From: RFPI01 sp964470195
GTDB taxonomy: Bacteria > Pseudomonadota > Gammaproteobacteria > Burkholderiales > Methylophilaceae
Direction: 5' to 3'
Assembly (NCBI GenBank): GCA_964470195.1
Contig: CAYYBG010000004.1
Span: 15,857 to 79,856 of the forward strand
DNA length: 64,000 bases
The notes under the pieces were generated by a model that saw nothing but the letters and a program-made list of their open reading frames with translations, had not been told where the DNA came from and did no database searches. The translations under genes were made by a program, and so were the position numbers. Positions within the stretch are counted from its first letter, which is position 1, and every line of letters starts with the position of its first letter. Of the stretch, positions 51,161 to 60,005 are shown piece after piece.

Positions 51161-51798
51161 ATCAACTACCCTTAAGAGTGATGTTGGTCGATGACCATGG
51201 CGTGGTTAGAGCAGGTATTCGCCGACTTTTAGAGCAAGAGCCTCACATTGAGGTTGTCGCTGAGGCCGATAGTGGTGAAAAAGCCTACCAATTATTTGGA
51301 CAGCAGCTGCCCGACATCACCATAATGGATATTAGTATGCCTGGCATGGGCGGACTTGAATCCATCAAACGCATCGTCACTCGATACCCCAATGCCAAAA
51401 TTCTCGTTTTATCTATGCATGATAATGTTAATTTCGCAGGCCAAGCATTGAAGATTGGGGCACGTGGATATCTATCCAAAAGTGGATTATCTGAAGAATT
51501 AATCGACGCGATTCAATGGATAGCGACAGGACAAACTTTCTTGGGACATGAAATTTCCAGCAAAATAAATTTCAGTGTCAGCAACGATGACAACCCATTA
51601 CAGCAACTCTCCGTCAGAGAGTTTGAAATTTTTAGGATGTTGGTGGACGGTGTAGAAGTTGCGCAGATAGCGCAAAGATTAAATATTAGTCTAAAAACTG
51701 TCGCCAATTATCAGACCACCATCAAACAAAAATTGAAAGTTAATACGCCTATCGAGATGGTAAGACTTGCTATTCGAAACGGCTTAATTGACGAATAA
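51142..51798 (+). CDS. NarL/FixJ-type response regulator (copy 2, partner of the MoxY-like kinase)
   Basis: This 218-residue regulator has a receiver domain (MLVDDHGVVRAGIRRLLEQEP, Asp63 in DITIMDISMPGMGG, and GYLSKSGL). A LuxR helix-turn-helix is at the C-terminus (LSVREFEIFRMLVDGVEVAQIAQRLNISLKTVANYQTTIKQKL). It is a paralogue of the regulator at 47539: both share the EADSGE and DITIMDI-MPGMGG segments and the KTIANYQ/KTVANYQ recognition region. The shared recognition helix suggests overlapping DNA targets, probably the CGGGA-N5-TCCCG operators nearby. Its start overlaps the kinase end by 19 bases. Confidence 0.94.
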   Translation: MDTHQINQLPLRVMLVDDHGVVRAGIRRLLEQEPHIEVVAEADSGEKAYQLFGQQLPDITIMDISMPGMGGLESIKRIVTRYPNAKILVLSMHDNVNFAGQALKIGARGYLSKSGLSEELIDAIQWIATGQTFLGHEISSKINFSVSNDDNPLQQLSVREFEIFRMLVDGVEVAQIAQRLNISLKTVANYQTTIKQKLKVNTPIEMVRLAIRNGLIDE

Positions 51799-51816
51799 AG
51801 GCTGTGAGAAAATCAC

Positions 51817-53190
51817 TTATTGAGTTTGCCATTCTACTGTCAGACCCATTTCATCTGCTTGTGCTTGCCACTCTGCTTGCACACCCAGACTAGGCACCAG
51901 CACCAACTGGCGATCAACAAATATCATAGGCAAACGTTCTCTAAACCAAGGCGGCATATTCATTTCCTGCATCCATTTCTTTAGAGGTTTACTAGGACGA
52001 TTGGCATAAGGTTTTATACGCTCGCCGCCTGCACGAAATTGAATGCTTAAATTTTGATTACCCAACATTTTTAAAGATATACCCTGCCCAAGCTTTTTGG
52101 AAAAAAGCAAACGACTGCCATCTTCCAATTGAATTTCTTCTTCGCCATGCCAGTGCAGATACATAGCGGAAGTGACCCCATCTAAAGAGATATAGGCGAA
52201 GCCCCTATAGCGGCGCAATATATACACATGATCATGCTGAGAGTGATGCAACAAGATTTGTAATTGCTTATCGATTTTGGCGCATAGTAATTGCTGCAAC
52301 ATCTCTTGTAATTGAACTTGGCTAGGCATCAACATGCCTTGTTGCGCTAGCCACCAGCGCAATAGATTAGCAGCACGGGCTGGACTTAATTGGCTTAATC
52401 CTTTGACATTAAGCTTATCCCCAACAACATTTTCACGCGCATCTAAGACTGCCAAATCCTCTAGCAACTGCTGTGCTTCAGCTAGCAACCTCGCACTGCG
52501 TGCAATATTCTCGCTTACGGCAGGATTACGTTGGCGGAATAAAGGAATGATTTGATGCCTGACAAAATTACGTTCGTAATCTAGCGAGGTATTACTCTCG
52601 TCCTCCACCCACTTCAGCGCAAAGCCCTCTGCATAGTCGCGCAATTGTTGCCTAGAAGCCTGCAATAAAGGGCGCAATAGTCTTCTATCTTGATCGAACT
52701 CCGCCATACCGGCTAAACCCTTCACCCCTGAGCCACGCATCAATTGCAATAACAAGGTTTCTGCTTGATCATCTTGGTGGTGAGCCAGCAAAATCAAATC
52801 TGCAGGCTGGGCCAGCAGTGCTTGATAGCGAAGTTTTCGCGCCTCACTTTCTACACCAGCAGAAGATGCTCGATTCACTTTCACATAAGCAATTTCGCAG
52901 GGTATTTGGTGGTCTTCACAGAGAGTCTTACAAAACTTAACCCAGGTATCAGCATTTGCACTGAGACCATGATGCACATGTAAGGCGGATAAATGGAAAA
53001 GCATGTTTTTTTGTAAGCCGAGCAAAATATGCAACAGCACACAGGAATCTAAACCACCGCTGAGGGCTAAAAGAATCTTGGCTCGATTAGCTCGCCCTTG
53101 GCCTAGAGCCGCCTGCAAACTAGCCTCAACTTGTTGCGTCAAGGCTGGTGCAGTAGATGTGAATGGAGGATTGGAGCTAGCCTTGCGCAT
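51817..53190 (-). CDS. tilS: tRNA(Ile)-lysidine synthetase
   Basis: TilS attaches lysine to C34 of the CAU-anticodon tRNA-Ile so that it reads AUA. The 457-residue protein has the PP-loop LALSGGLDSCVLLHILL near residue 43, HHGLSANADTW, LAHHQDDQAETLLLQLMRGSGVKGLAGM and RPLLQASRQQLRDYAEGF. The C-terminal TilS substrate domains contain AGGERIKPYANRPSKPLKKWMQE and ERLPMIF. Length is typical (430-480). It lies 18 bases after accA on the same strand, the usual betaproteobacterial order accA-tilS. Confidence 0.96.
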   Translation of the reverse strand: MRKASSNPPFTSTAPALTQQVEASLQAALGQGRANRAKILLALSGGLDSCVLLHILLGLQKNMLFHLSALHVHHGLSANADTWVKFCKTLCEDHQIPCEIAYVKVNRASSAGVESEARKLRYQALLAQPADLILLAHHQDDQAETLLLQLMRGSGVKGLAGMAEFDQDRRLLRPLLQASRQQLRDYAEGFALKWVEDESNTSLDYERNFVRHQIIPLFRQRNPAVSENIARSARLLAEAQQLLEDLAVLDARENVVGDKLNVKGLSQLSPARAANLLRWWLAQQGMLMPSQVQLQEMLQQLLCAKIDKQLQILLHHSQHDHVYILRRYRGFAYISLDGVTSAMYLHWHGEEEIQLEDGSRLLFSKKLGQGISLKMLGNQNLSIQFRAGGERIKPYANRPSKPLKKWMQEMNMPPWFRERLPMIFVDRQLVLVPSLGVQAEWQAQADEMGLTVEWQTQ

Positions 53191-53208
53191 CTGCTTGGCG
53201 CAGGCCGT

Positions 53209-54171
53209 TTATTGGCCTTCCTGATACTGACCAAAACTCATCAGCTTTTGATAACGTGCTTGAAGCAATTCATTGAGGGATTTTTTTTGTACTTTGCTTA
53301 ATTCTTCAGCAAGCACTTTTTGCATGGTTTTCATCATGCTTTCCCATGAACGATGAGCACCGCCCATGGGTTCATCGACCACACGGTCAACCAAACCAAC
53401 TGACTTCAAACGTGGCGCAGTAATTGCCAAAGCCTCGGCTGCCACAGAGGCTTGATCGGCACTGCGGAACAAGATTGAGGCACAGCCTTCAGGGGAAATC
53501 ACAGAATAGGTGGCATATTGCAACATCAATAATTGATCTACCACACCTAAAGCCAAAGCCCCGCCTGAACCACCTTCACCAATAATGACCCCAATAATAG
53601 GGGTTTTAAGTTCGGACATGACGTACAAATTGCGCGCAATTGCTTCAGATTGACCACGCTCCTCGGCACCAATGCCAGGATAAGCACCCGGGGTATCGAT
53701 CAAGGTAATAATGGGCAAACCAAATTTTTCTGCCAGTCGATATAAACGCAGCGCCTTACGATAACCTTCGGGACGTGGCATGCCAAAATTGCGTAATTGG
53801 CGCTCTTTGACATCACGGCCTTTTTGATGGCCTATCACCATCACAGGTTTGCCATCAAAGCGGGCAATTCCACCGACAATAGCAGGATCATCAGAATAAG
53901 CCCGATCACCGTGCAACTCTTCAAACTCAGTAAACAGCGCTTGAATGTAATCCATGGTATAGGGGCGTTGCGGGTGACGCGCCACTTGGGAAATCTGCCA
54001 GGCATTTAAATTGCCATAGATTTCAGTGAGCAATTCAGAGGTTTTGGTCTGAAGCTGACTGATTTCTTCATTAATATCCACAGAACTACCATCTTGTACC
54101 TGCTTTAAATCCTCAATTTTGGACTCAAGCTCGGCGATAGGTTGTTCAAAATCTAAATAACTTAGTTTCAT
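53209..54171 (-). CDS. accA: Acetyl-CoA carboxylase carboxyltransferase, alpha subunit
   Basis: AccA is the carboxyl-transferring alpha subunit of acetyl-CoA carboxylase, the first step of fatty-acid synthesis. The 320-residue protein starts with the helical MKLSYLDFEQPIAELESKIEDL. It has RHPQRPYTMDYI, FEELHGDRAYSDDPAIVGG, the crotonase-like LPIITLIDTPGAYPGIGAEERGQSEAIARNL and GEGGSGGALALGV. It also has the YSVISPEGCASILFR segment. Length is standard (319 in E. coli). dnaE lies 26 bases upstream and tilS 18 bases downstream, all on one strand. Confidence 0.98.
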   Translation of the reverse strand: MKLSYLDFEQPIAELESKIEDLKQVQDGSSVDINEEISQLQTKTSELLTEIYGNLNAWQISQVARHPQRPYTMDYIQALFTEFEELHGDRAYSDDPAIVGGIARFDGKPVMVIGHQKGRDVKERQLRNFGMPRPEGYRKALRLYRLAEKFGLPIITLIDTPGAYPGIGAEERGQSEAIARNLYVMSELKTPIIGVIIGEGGSGGALALGVVDQLLMLQYATYSVISPEGCASILFRSADQASVAAEALAITAPRLKSVGLVDRVVDEPMGGAHRSWESMMKTMQKVLAEELSKVQKKSLNELLQARYQKLMSFGQYQEGQ

Positions 54172-54197
54172 GCTGAATATCTTTAATGGAAAGAGGG

Positions 54198-57100
54198 TTA
54201 ATTATAGAGGATTTTTACGTTTTCATCGCTTAACCAAGCTTTTAGTCCTGCAATCAGTTCATCACTCAATTGCACACGCCAATTGTCACCCAACAATATC
54301 TCTGCGCTGGCTTGTTGATTGTGATACTCCACCTTCACTGCGCAACCACCTTGTACCAATCCGGATTCAGCAGAGGCTGGCTGACAATAGGGCTGCAGTA
54401 GCGTGCGTAACTTAACAGCGTCGGCTTGACCATTACAAGATATTTTTAGCCAGCTAGCACGTGAATTTCTGGCAGCAACAATATCAAAAATTTTTCGCAC
54501 ATTGACGCGTATACCACCGGAAAAATCGTCATGCGACACCCGACCTTCGATGACTAACAATTGATCCTCTTTGATTAGATGGGCATGTTGGCTCAATAAC
54601 TCGTTGCCAATCACTACCTCAACCCGTGACTCAGCATCGTCCAAGGTAACAATCGCCATTTTTCCTCGTTGCGTCATACGTGTTCGTATGCCCATTACCA
54701 CACCAGCAGTCATCTGCGCTTGCTCTTGTGGCTTCAGGTCTTTCAGGCGAGTATGAACAAAATGTGCTAATTCTTGCTGATAAGCAGTAAATGGATGACC
54801 ACTAAAATAAAACCCCAGCGATAATTTTTCTTGTTGCAGCTGTTCTTGCTCACTCCATGCAGGCACCAAGGGCAAAGCTGGCGCTGGCGCATCCATGATG
54901 TCGCCAAATAGACTGTTCTGGGCACTATTTGCGCCATTTTGTTCTGCTGCACTGATAGCCAAATTCACCCCTGCCAACAGTGCGTTACGATTGGGTTCAA
55001 GACGGTCGAACGCCCCCGCACGAATAAGGGTTTCTATTACACGCCGATTCACTTTTCGCAAGTCGATGCGAGCACAAAAATCAAACAAATCTTTAAAATC
55101 ACCACCGGCCTCACGTGCCGCCAGAATTGCCTCAATCGCCGCCTCACCAGAACCTTTTAATGCACCCAAGCCATACAAAATTTGTTTGTCATTGATGGGT
55201 TTAAATTTGAAAACACTACGATTGATATCTGGCGGCAATACCTCTACTCCATTGCGGCCACAATCATCATAAAAAATATGGATATTGTCAGTATTATTCA
55301 TGTCGGCCGACATCGTGGCTGCCATAAACGCAGCTGGGTAATGGGCTTTTAAATAGGCAGTATGGTAGGCTACCAAGGCATAAGCTGCCGCATGGGATTT
55401 GTTGAAACCATAACTAGCAAACTTTTCCATCAAATCAAATAGCTCACCTGCTTGAGCTGCCGAGGTGCCATGCGCAACTGCCCCCTGTAAAAACACCTCA
55501 CGTTGCGCATCCATTTCTTCTTTTTTCTTTTTACCCATGGCTCGGCGTAACAAGTCAGCGCCACCCAAGCTATATCCTGCCACCACCTGCGCAATCTGCA
55601 TCACTTGTTCTTGGTACACCATGATGCCGTAGGTTTCTTTGAGAATAGGCTCAACCGCCGGATGCGGATATTCCACGCGCTGCAAACCATGTTTGCGGCG
55701 ACAGAAATCAGGAATCAAGTCCATCGGACCAGGACGATACAAGGCGACCAAGGCGATAATATCCTCAAAGCAGTCTGGTTTAGCCTGCTTTAACATATCC
55801 TTCATACCACGTGATTCCAGCTGAAATACTGCCGTCGTATTGGCAGCTTTGAGTAATTGATAGGTAGGCTTATCGTCGATAGGCAGGGTTTCAAAACTCA
55901 ATTCAGGGAGTCCATTAGCCTGACGTTGTTGATTAGCAAACTGTAGCGCCATCGCTAGGATAGTCAGAGTACGCAAACCCAAAAAGTCAAACTTCACCAG
56001 ACCGACTGCTTCTACATCATCTTTATCGTATTGGCTGACCACACTCTCACCATTGGGCTGACAATAGATAGGCGAATAATCCGAAATTTTTCCAGGTGAA
56101 ATCAGCACCCCACCAGCATGCATACCCACATTACGTGTCAAACCCTCGAGACGTAATGCCAATTCCATCAGTTCTTTAACCTCTTCTTCTTTTTCGGCAC
56201 GCTCAGCTAATTGAGGCTCTCTCACCATGGCATCACGCAAAGTAATGCCCAGCTCATTAGGAATTAATTTGGCGATACCATCGACAAAATTGAATGGCAA
56301 GTCCAGCACACGACCCACATCACGCACCACTGCTTTGGCCGCCATAGTGCCGAAAGTGGCAATTTGAGAAACAGCCTCAGCGCCATATTTTTGTCGGACA
56401 TAATCGATAACCCGGTCACGTCCTTCTTGGCAAAAATCAATATCAAAATCGGGCATAGATACCCGGTCAGGATTGAGAAAACGCTCAAACAACAACTGAT
56501 ACTGCAAAGGATCAAGGTCGGTAATACCAAGGCTATAAGCGACTAAGGAACCAGCCCCAGAACCACGACCAGGTCCAACCGGCACGCCATTATTTTTCGC
56601 CCAATTGATAAAATCTGCCACAATCAAGAAATAGCCTGCAAACCCCATTTGCACAATGATGCCAATTTCAAACGCCAGCCTGTCTTCATAAGTAGCCCGC
56701 TTTTGTTCACGTAACTCAGCATCTGGATAAAGCGATTGCAAGCGCAATTGCAGACCGTTTAATGACTGGTCACGCAAGTAATCCTCTAAACTGATATGGT
56801 CAGGGGTTGGAAATTGGGGCAGATAATTTTTGCCTAGTGTCAAACTCAAATTACAGCGCTTGGCGATTTCAACTGTGTTGAGTAATGCACTGGGGACATC
56901 AGCAAATAACTGCTGCATCTGCGCTTGGGTTTTAAAAGACTGTTGCTCGGTAAACCCTTTGGGACGGCGGCTATCGGCCAACACATATCCCTCAGCGATA
57001 CAGACTCTGGCTTCATGTGCTCTAAAGTCCTCAGTCTGCATAAACTGAATCGGATGCGTGGCAACCAGAGGCAAATCTAGCTTAGCGGCTAAAGCAAACA

Positions 57101-57665
57101 GCAGATTCTCATAGATTGCTTGCTGTGGATGTCCGTGACGCTGCAATTCAAGGTAATATCGATGACCAAAAGCGTTTTGCCAACGTTGAGCATATTGCTC
57201 AGCCTGTGCGACATTATTCATCAACAAACATTGTCCGACATCACCTAACATGGCACCTGATAACAATATTAATCCCTCATTATTATCTAGCAGCCATGAT
57301 GCTTTGATCTGAGCGCGTTGGCGTAGTTGGTTATGGCTGTAGGCTAACGAAAGTAATTCACACAATCGCAGATAACCAGTTTGATTCTGACAAATCAATA
57401 AGACGCGATGTGGTAGATCGGCATTGAGCTCATTTTCAAGCCAAACATCACAAGCAATTAATGGTTTGATCCCTTTAGCGCGACAGGCTTTATAGAACTT
57501 AACTGCTGCAAATAGATTGCTCAAATCGGCAATCGCTAAAGCTGGGATATGGTCTTCGGCAGCTGCAGCGACATAGTCATTGATGCGCACCATACCATCC
57601 ACAATGGAATACTCCGTATGGCAACGCAAATGCACGAATTGAACTGATGGTTTGTGACGGTCCAT
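54198..57665 (-). CDS. dnaE: DNA polymerase III, alpha subunit
   Basis: DnaE is the replicative polymerase subunit. The 1155-residue protein has an N-terminal PHP domain (VHLRCHTEYSIVDGMVRI) and the palm with the catalytic Asp residues in PDFDIDFCQEGRDRVI, preceded by GPGRGSGAGSLVAYSLGITDLDPL. Further motifs are FLGLRTLTIL, GPMDLIPDFCRRKHG, the thumb/fingers YGIMVYQEQVMQIAQVVAGYSLGGADLLRRAMGKKK and KSHAAAYALVAYHTAYLKAHYPAAFMAA. OB-fold and tau-binding regions follow at the C-terminus. The length matches E. coli DnaE (1160). It heads the dnaE-accA-tilS run. Confidence 0.98.
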   Translation of the reverse strand: MDRHKPSVQFVHLRCHTEYSIVDGMVRINDYVAAAAEDHIPALAIADLSNLFAAVKFYKACRAKGIKPLIACDVWLENELNADLPHRVLLICQNQTGYLRLCELLSLAYSHNQLRQRAQIKASWLLDNNEGLILLSGAMLGDVGQCLLMNNVAQAEQYAQRWQNAFGHRYYLELQRHGHPQQAIYENLLFALAAKLDLPLVATHPIQFMQTEDFRAHEARVCIAEGYVLADSRRPKGFTEQQSFKTQAQMQQLFADVPSALLNTVEIAKRCNLSLTLGKNYLPQFPTPDHISLEDYLRDQSLNGLQLRLQSLYPDAELREQKRATYEDRLAFEIGIIVQMGFAGYFLIVADFINWAKNNGVPVGPGRGSGAGSLVAYSLGITDLDPLQYQLLFERFLNPDRVSMPDFDIDFCQEGRDRVIDYVRQKYGAEAVSQIATFGTMAAKAVVRDVGRVLDLPFNFVDGIAKLIPNELGITLRDAMVREPQLAERAEKEEEVKELMELALRLEGLTRNVGMHAGGVLISPGKISDYSPIYCQPNGESVVSQYDKDDVEAVGLVKFDFLGLRTLTILAMALQFANQQRQANGLPELSFETLPIDDKPTYQLLKAANTTAVFQLESRGMKDMLKQAKPDCFEDIIALVALYRPGPMDLIPDFCRRKHGLQRVEYPHPAVEPILKETYGIMVYQEQVMQIAQVVAGYSLGGADLLRRAMGKKKKEEMDAQREVFLQGAVAHGTSAAQAGELFDLMEKFASYGFNKSHAAAYALVAYHTAYLKAHYPAAFMAATMSADMNNTDNIHIFYDDCGRNGVEVLPPDINRSVFKFKPINDKQILYGLGALKGSGEAAIEAILAAREAGGDFKDLFDFCARIDLRKVNRRVIETLIRAGAFDRLEPNRNALLAGVNLAISAAEQNGANSAQNSLFGDIMDAPAPALPLVPAWSEQEQLQQEKLSLGFYFSGHPFTAYQQELAHFVHTRLKDLKPQEQAQMTAGVVMGIRTRMTQRGKMAIVTLDDAESRVEVVIGNELLSQHAHLIKEDQLLVIEGRVSHDDFSGGIRVNVRKIFDIVAARNSRASWLKISCNGQADAVKLRTLLQPYCQPASAESGLVQGGCAVKVEYHNQQASAEILLGDNWRVQLSDELIAGLKAWLSDENVKILYN

Positions 57666-57895
57666 AAGCTTGGAATTTTAACTGATGGTCAGATTATTCG
57701 CTCGTCTTTTTTGTCACACTAGCCTAGTCGCAATCCAAGTATCTACGCCAATCGACAACATTCCTAATTGAAAAATCAACGACTTATTTGCAAGCAAAAA
57801 AATATTTTGAAAACACCCTCAGCGGGATAATAATGTACTAAAATAGTCAAGTAATTGCTGTGTAGCATACTGATTCAATTAAAAGGAGAAATAAC

Positions 57896-58402
57896 ATGAC
57901 ATCCAGCGTCACACTCAAAGGCAACCCTATCAGCATTGGTGGCAATTTCCCCACTAAAGGACAAACCGCACCAGCTTTCTCGCTGGCTAATGCAAAGCGC
58001 GAAATGTTGGACTTGGAGGCATTTGCCGGCAAAAGAAAAATCCTCAATATATTCCCAAGTATCGACACACCGACCTGTGCCACCTCAGTGCGAGAATTTA
58101 ATAAGCGCGCTGCTTCTGCTAACAACACGGTAGTGATTTGTATCTCTGCCGACCTACCGTTTGCCCAAACACGATTCTGCGGTGCCGAAGGCATCGAAAA
58201 TGTGCAAACGCTCTCCACATTCCGAGATACAGCAAAATTTTCCCATGACTATGGCGTTGCAATTTTGGATGGTAGCTTGGCGGGCTTAACCGCACGCGCT
58301 GTGATTGTATTGAATGAGAATAATCAAGTAATACACAGCGAGTTAGTCAGTGAAATTGCTAATGAACCTAATTATGAAATGGCGTTGAGCGTACTAAACT
58401 AG
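57896..58402 (+). CDS. tpx: Thiol peroxidase Tpx
   Basis: Tpx is an atypical 2-Cys peroxiredoxin of the periplasm/cytoplasm that reduces lipid and alkyl hydroperoxides with thioredoxin. The 168-residue protein has the peroxidatic Cys61 in SIDTPTCATSVREFNK, the resolving Cys95 in AQTRFCGAEGI, and the DGSLAGLTARAVIVLNENN segment. AGGAG lies 7-9 bases before the ATG. It is divergent from dnaE across 230 bases in which I see no recognisable OxyR site. A dRS3-like palindrome follows the stop codon. Confidence 0.97.
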   Translation: MTSSVTLKGNPISIGGNFPTKGQTAPAFSLANAKREMLDLEAFAGKRKILNIFPSIDTPTCATSVREFNKRAASANNTVVICISADLPFAQTRFCGAEGIENVQTLSTFRDTAKFSHDYGVAILDGSLAGLTARAVIVLNENNQVIHSELVSEIANEPNYEMALSVLN

Positions 58403-58408
58403 ACCTGA

Positions 58409-58440
58409 GCCGTTATTCCCGCATATGTGGGAATAACGGC
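58409..58440. repeat. Dispersed palindrome, copy 5 (perfect ATTCCC-N8-GGGAAT)
   Basis: GCCGTTATTCCC (58409-58420) and GGGAATAACGGC (58429-58440) form a perfect 12-bp inverted repeat around GCATATGT. This is the best copy of the dispersed family and matches the ATTCCC-N8-GGGAAT form of the Neisseria dRS3 element. It lies between convergent tpx and the pyrophosphohydrolase gene, and could act as a hairpin, although no T-run follows. Confidence 0.88.
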
Positions 58441-58448
58441 AAAGAATC

Positions 58449-58805
58449 TTATTGATACTCAGTGTACTTGGCATTACTGCCTTTCACTTTTTCCACCGGA
58501 TATTTGAGCGCATTCAAATCAATCTTCTGATTGGCCGCCTGTAACAAATCTATCCCCAACACATCAGCCAAACGCAACAAATAAACAAAAGTGTCCGCCA
58601 GCTCATGACTCACTTGGGTAAGCTTTTTATCATCCATTAACACGCTTTGCTCTGGGCTTTCCCATTGAAAAATTTCTACCAGTTCAGCAGCCTCGACAAT
58701 CATCGCCATCGCTAAATTTTTGGGTGTATGAAATTGTTCCCAATCACGTTCATGAACAAAACCACGCACACGATTCTGAATTGCTTGCAAACTATCTTGT
58801 GACAT
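58449..58805 (-). CDS. Nucleotide pyrophosphohydrolase (MazG-like/RS21-C6 type)
   Basis: This 118-residue all-helical NTP pyrophosphohydrolase has the metal motif LAMAMIVEAAELVEIFQWE (E-x-x-E) and the second ligand pair in SHELADTFVYLLRLADVLGID. These fit the MazG-like/RS21-C6 family, which hydrolyses non-canonical or excess dNTPs to NMPs as housekeeping. Short proteins of this type are common near RNA-modification genes. The start ATG at 58805 has AAGGAGT upstream on the minus strand. The rlmL gene lies 39 bases upstream. Confidence 0.9.
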   Translation of the reverse strand: MSQDSLQAIQNRVRGFVHERDWEQFHTPKNLAMAMIVEAAELVEIFQWESPEQSVLMDDKKLTQVSHELADTFVYLLRLADVLGIDLLQAANQKIDLNALKYPVEKVKGSNAKYTEYQ

Positions 58806-58844
58806 TCACATACTCCTTAACATTGCGCTTGCCATATGTCTTCT

Positions 58845-60005
58845 CTAGGCATCCGCTTTGGCTTTGCGGTTAGAACCCGCCACTAACTTAATCTCGAATA
58901 AACGGCAATCAAGTGGCCCATTAAACAAAGGTGTTTTTTTGCTAGCACTGAGTCGCATCAACTTGGGTAAGCGTAAGTCATTGGTCAAAAAATAGGCGGT
59001 CCAACCAGCGAAATGTCGCTTCAGAGTCTCTGCCATTTTGGGATACAAAGCCGCCAATGCTTCATCCTCACCAATACGCACCCCATATGGGGGATTGGCC
59101 ACCATCACCCCCTGCTCAGCAGGAGCAGGCAGCTGTGTAAATTCCAAATGAGAGAGCTGTACCGCCTCCAACAATCCTGCTTGAGCAAGGTTTTGTCGTG
59201 CTACACGTACCGCACGCAAATCCATATCACTGCCATAAATTTGCTGAAAGCTGACGGGTTTTGCTTGCGCCAAAGACTGTTGTTTTATTTGTTGCCAAGT
59301 GCGTGCATCAAAATTTTTTAGGCGCTGAAAACCAAAATCTCGTTGTGCGCCAGGGGCAATATTCAACGCTATCATGGCAGCCTCAAGCAAAAACGTACCA
59401 CTGCCACACATCGGATCTAATAATGGCGTCCCCGGTTGCCAACCGCTCAAGGCTAAAATGCCAGCTGCCAAATTCTCCCTTAATGGAGCATTCACGCTGC
59501 TTTTGCGCTGCCCTCTTTGATATAGAGGGTTGCCCGACGTGTCGAGATACATTTGATATCGATCATGTTGAATAAAAACATGGACACGCACATCTGGCTC
59601 ACGTGTATCGATCGAAGGACGTGAACCAATCTGCTGTCTAAACTTATCGCAAATCGCATCCTTAATGCGCAATGTAGCAAATTCGAGACTTTTCAGAGGC
59701 GATTTCACTGCAGTCATTTTGACCATCATGGTCTGACCAACATCAAACCAAACTGGCCAATTTAAACTGAAAGCTGCCTCGTATAAATCCTGTTCACCGG
59801 CATATTGTCCTGCGGCGATGCGCCATAAAATCCTAGTCGCAACACGACTATATAGGTTTGCTCGATAGCAAAGCAGCCAATCTCCGCTAAAACTGACTCC
59901 GCCATCTACCGCCTTCACCTGCTGCGCTTGTTGCTCAATTAACTCACTCATCAAGACAGATTCTAGGCCTCGTGGGCAGGTGGCAAAAAATTCAAGTGGC
60001 TTCAA
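58845..60005 (-). CDS. rlmL: THUMP-domain rRNA guanine-N2 methyltransferase (RlmL N-terminal type)
   Basis: This 386-residue protein has an N-terminal THUMP domain (FFATCPRGLESVLMSELIEQ, DGGVSFSG, RVATRILWRIA) and a Rossmann methyltransferase domain. LLDPMCGSGTFLLEAAMIALNIAPG is the SAM-binding motif, and MVANPPYGVRIGEDE the catalytic NPPY. It corresponds to the RlmL half of the E. coli RlmKL fusion (m2G2445 of 23S rRNA); the RlmK half is missing here. It overlaps the upstream spermidine-synthase-like gene by 4 bases (ATGA). Confidence 0.92.
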   Translation of the reverse strand: MKPLEFFATCPRGLESVLMSELIEQQAQQVKAVDGGVSFSGDWLLCYRANLYSRVATRILWRIAAGQYAGEQDLYEAAFSLNWPVWFDVGQTMMVKMTAVKSPLKSLEFATLRIKDAICDKFRQQIGSRPSIDTREPDVRVHVFIQHDRYQMYLDTSGNPLYQRGQRKSSVNAPLRENLAAGILALSGWQPGTPLLDPMCGSGTFLLEAAMIALNIAPGAQRDFGFQRLKNFDARTWQQIKQQSLAQAKPVSFQQIYGSDMDLRAVRVARQNLAQAGLLEAVQLSHLEFTQLPAPAEQGVMVANPPYGVRIGEDEALAALYPKMAETLKRHFAGWTAYFLTNDLRLPKLMRLSASKKTPLFNGPLDCRLFEIKLVAGSNRKAKADA

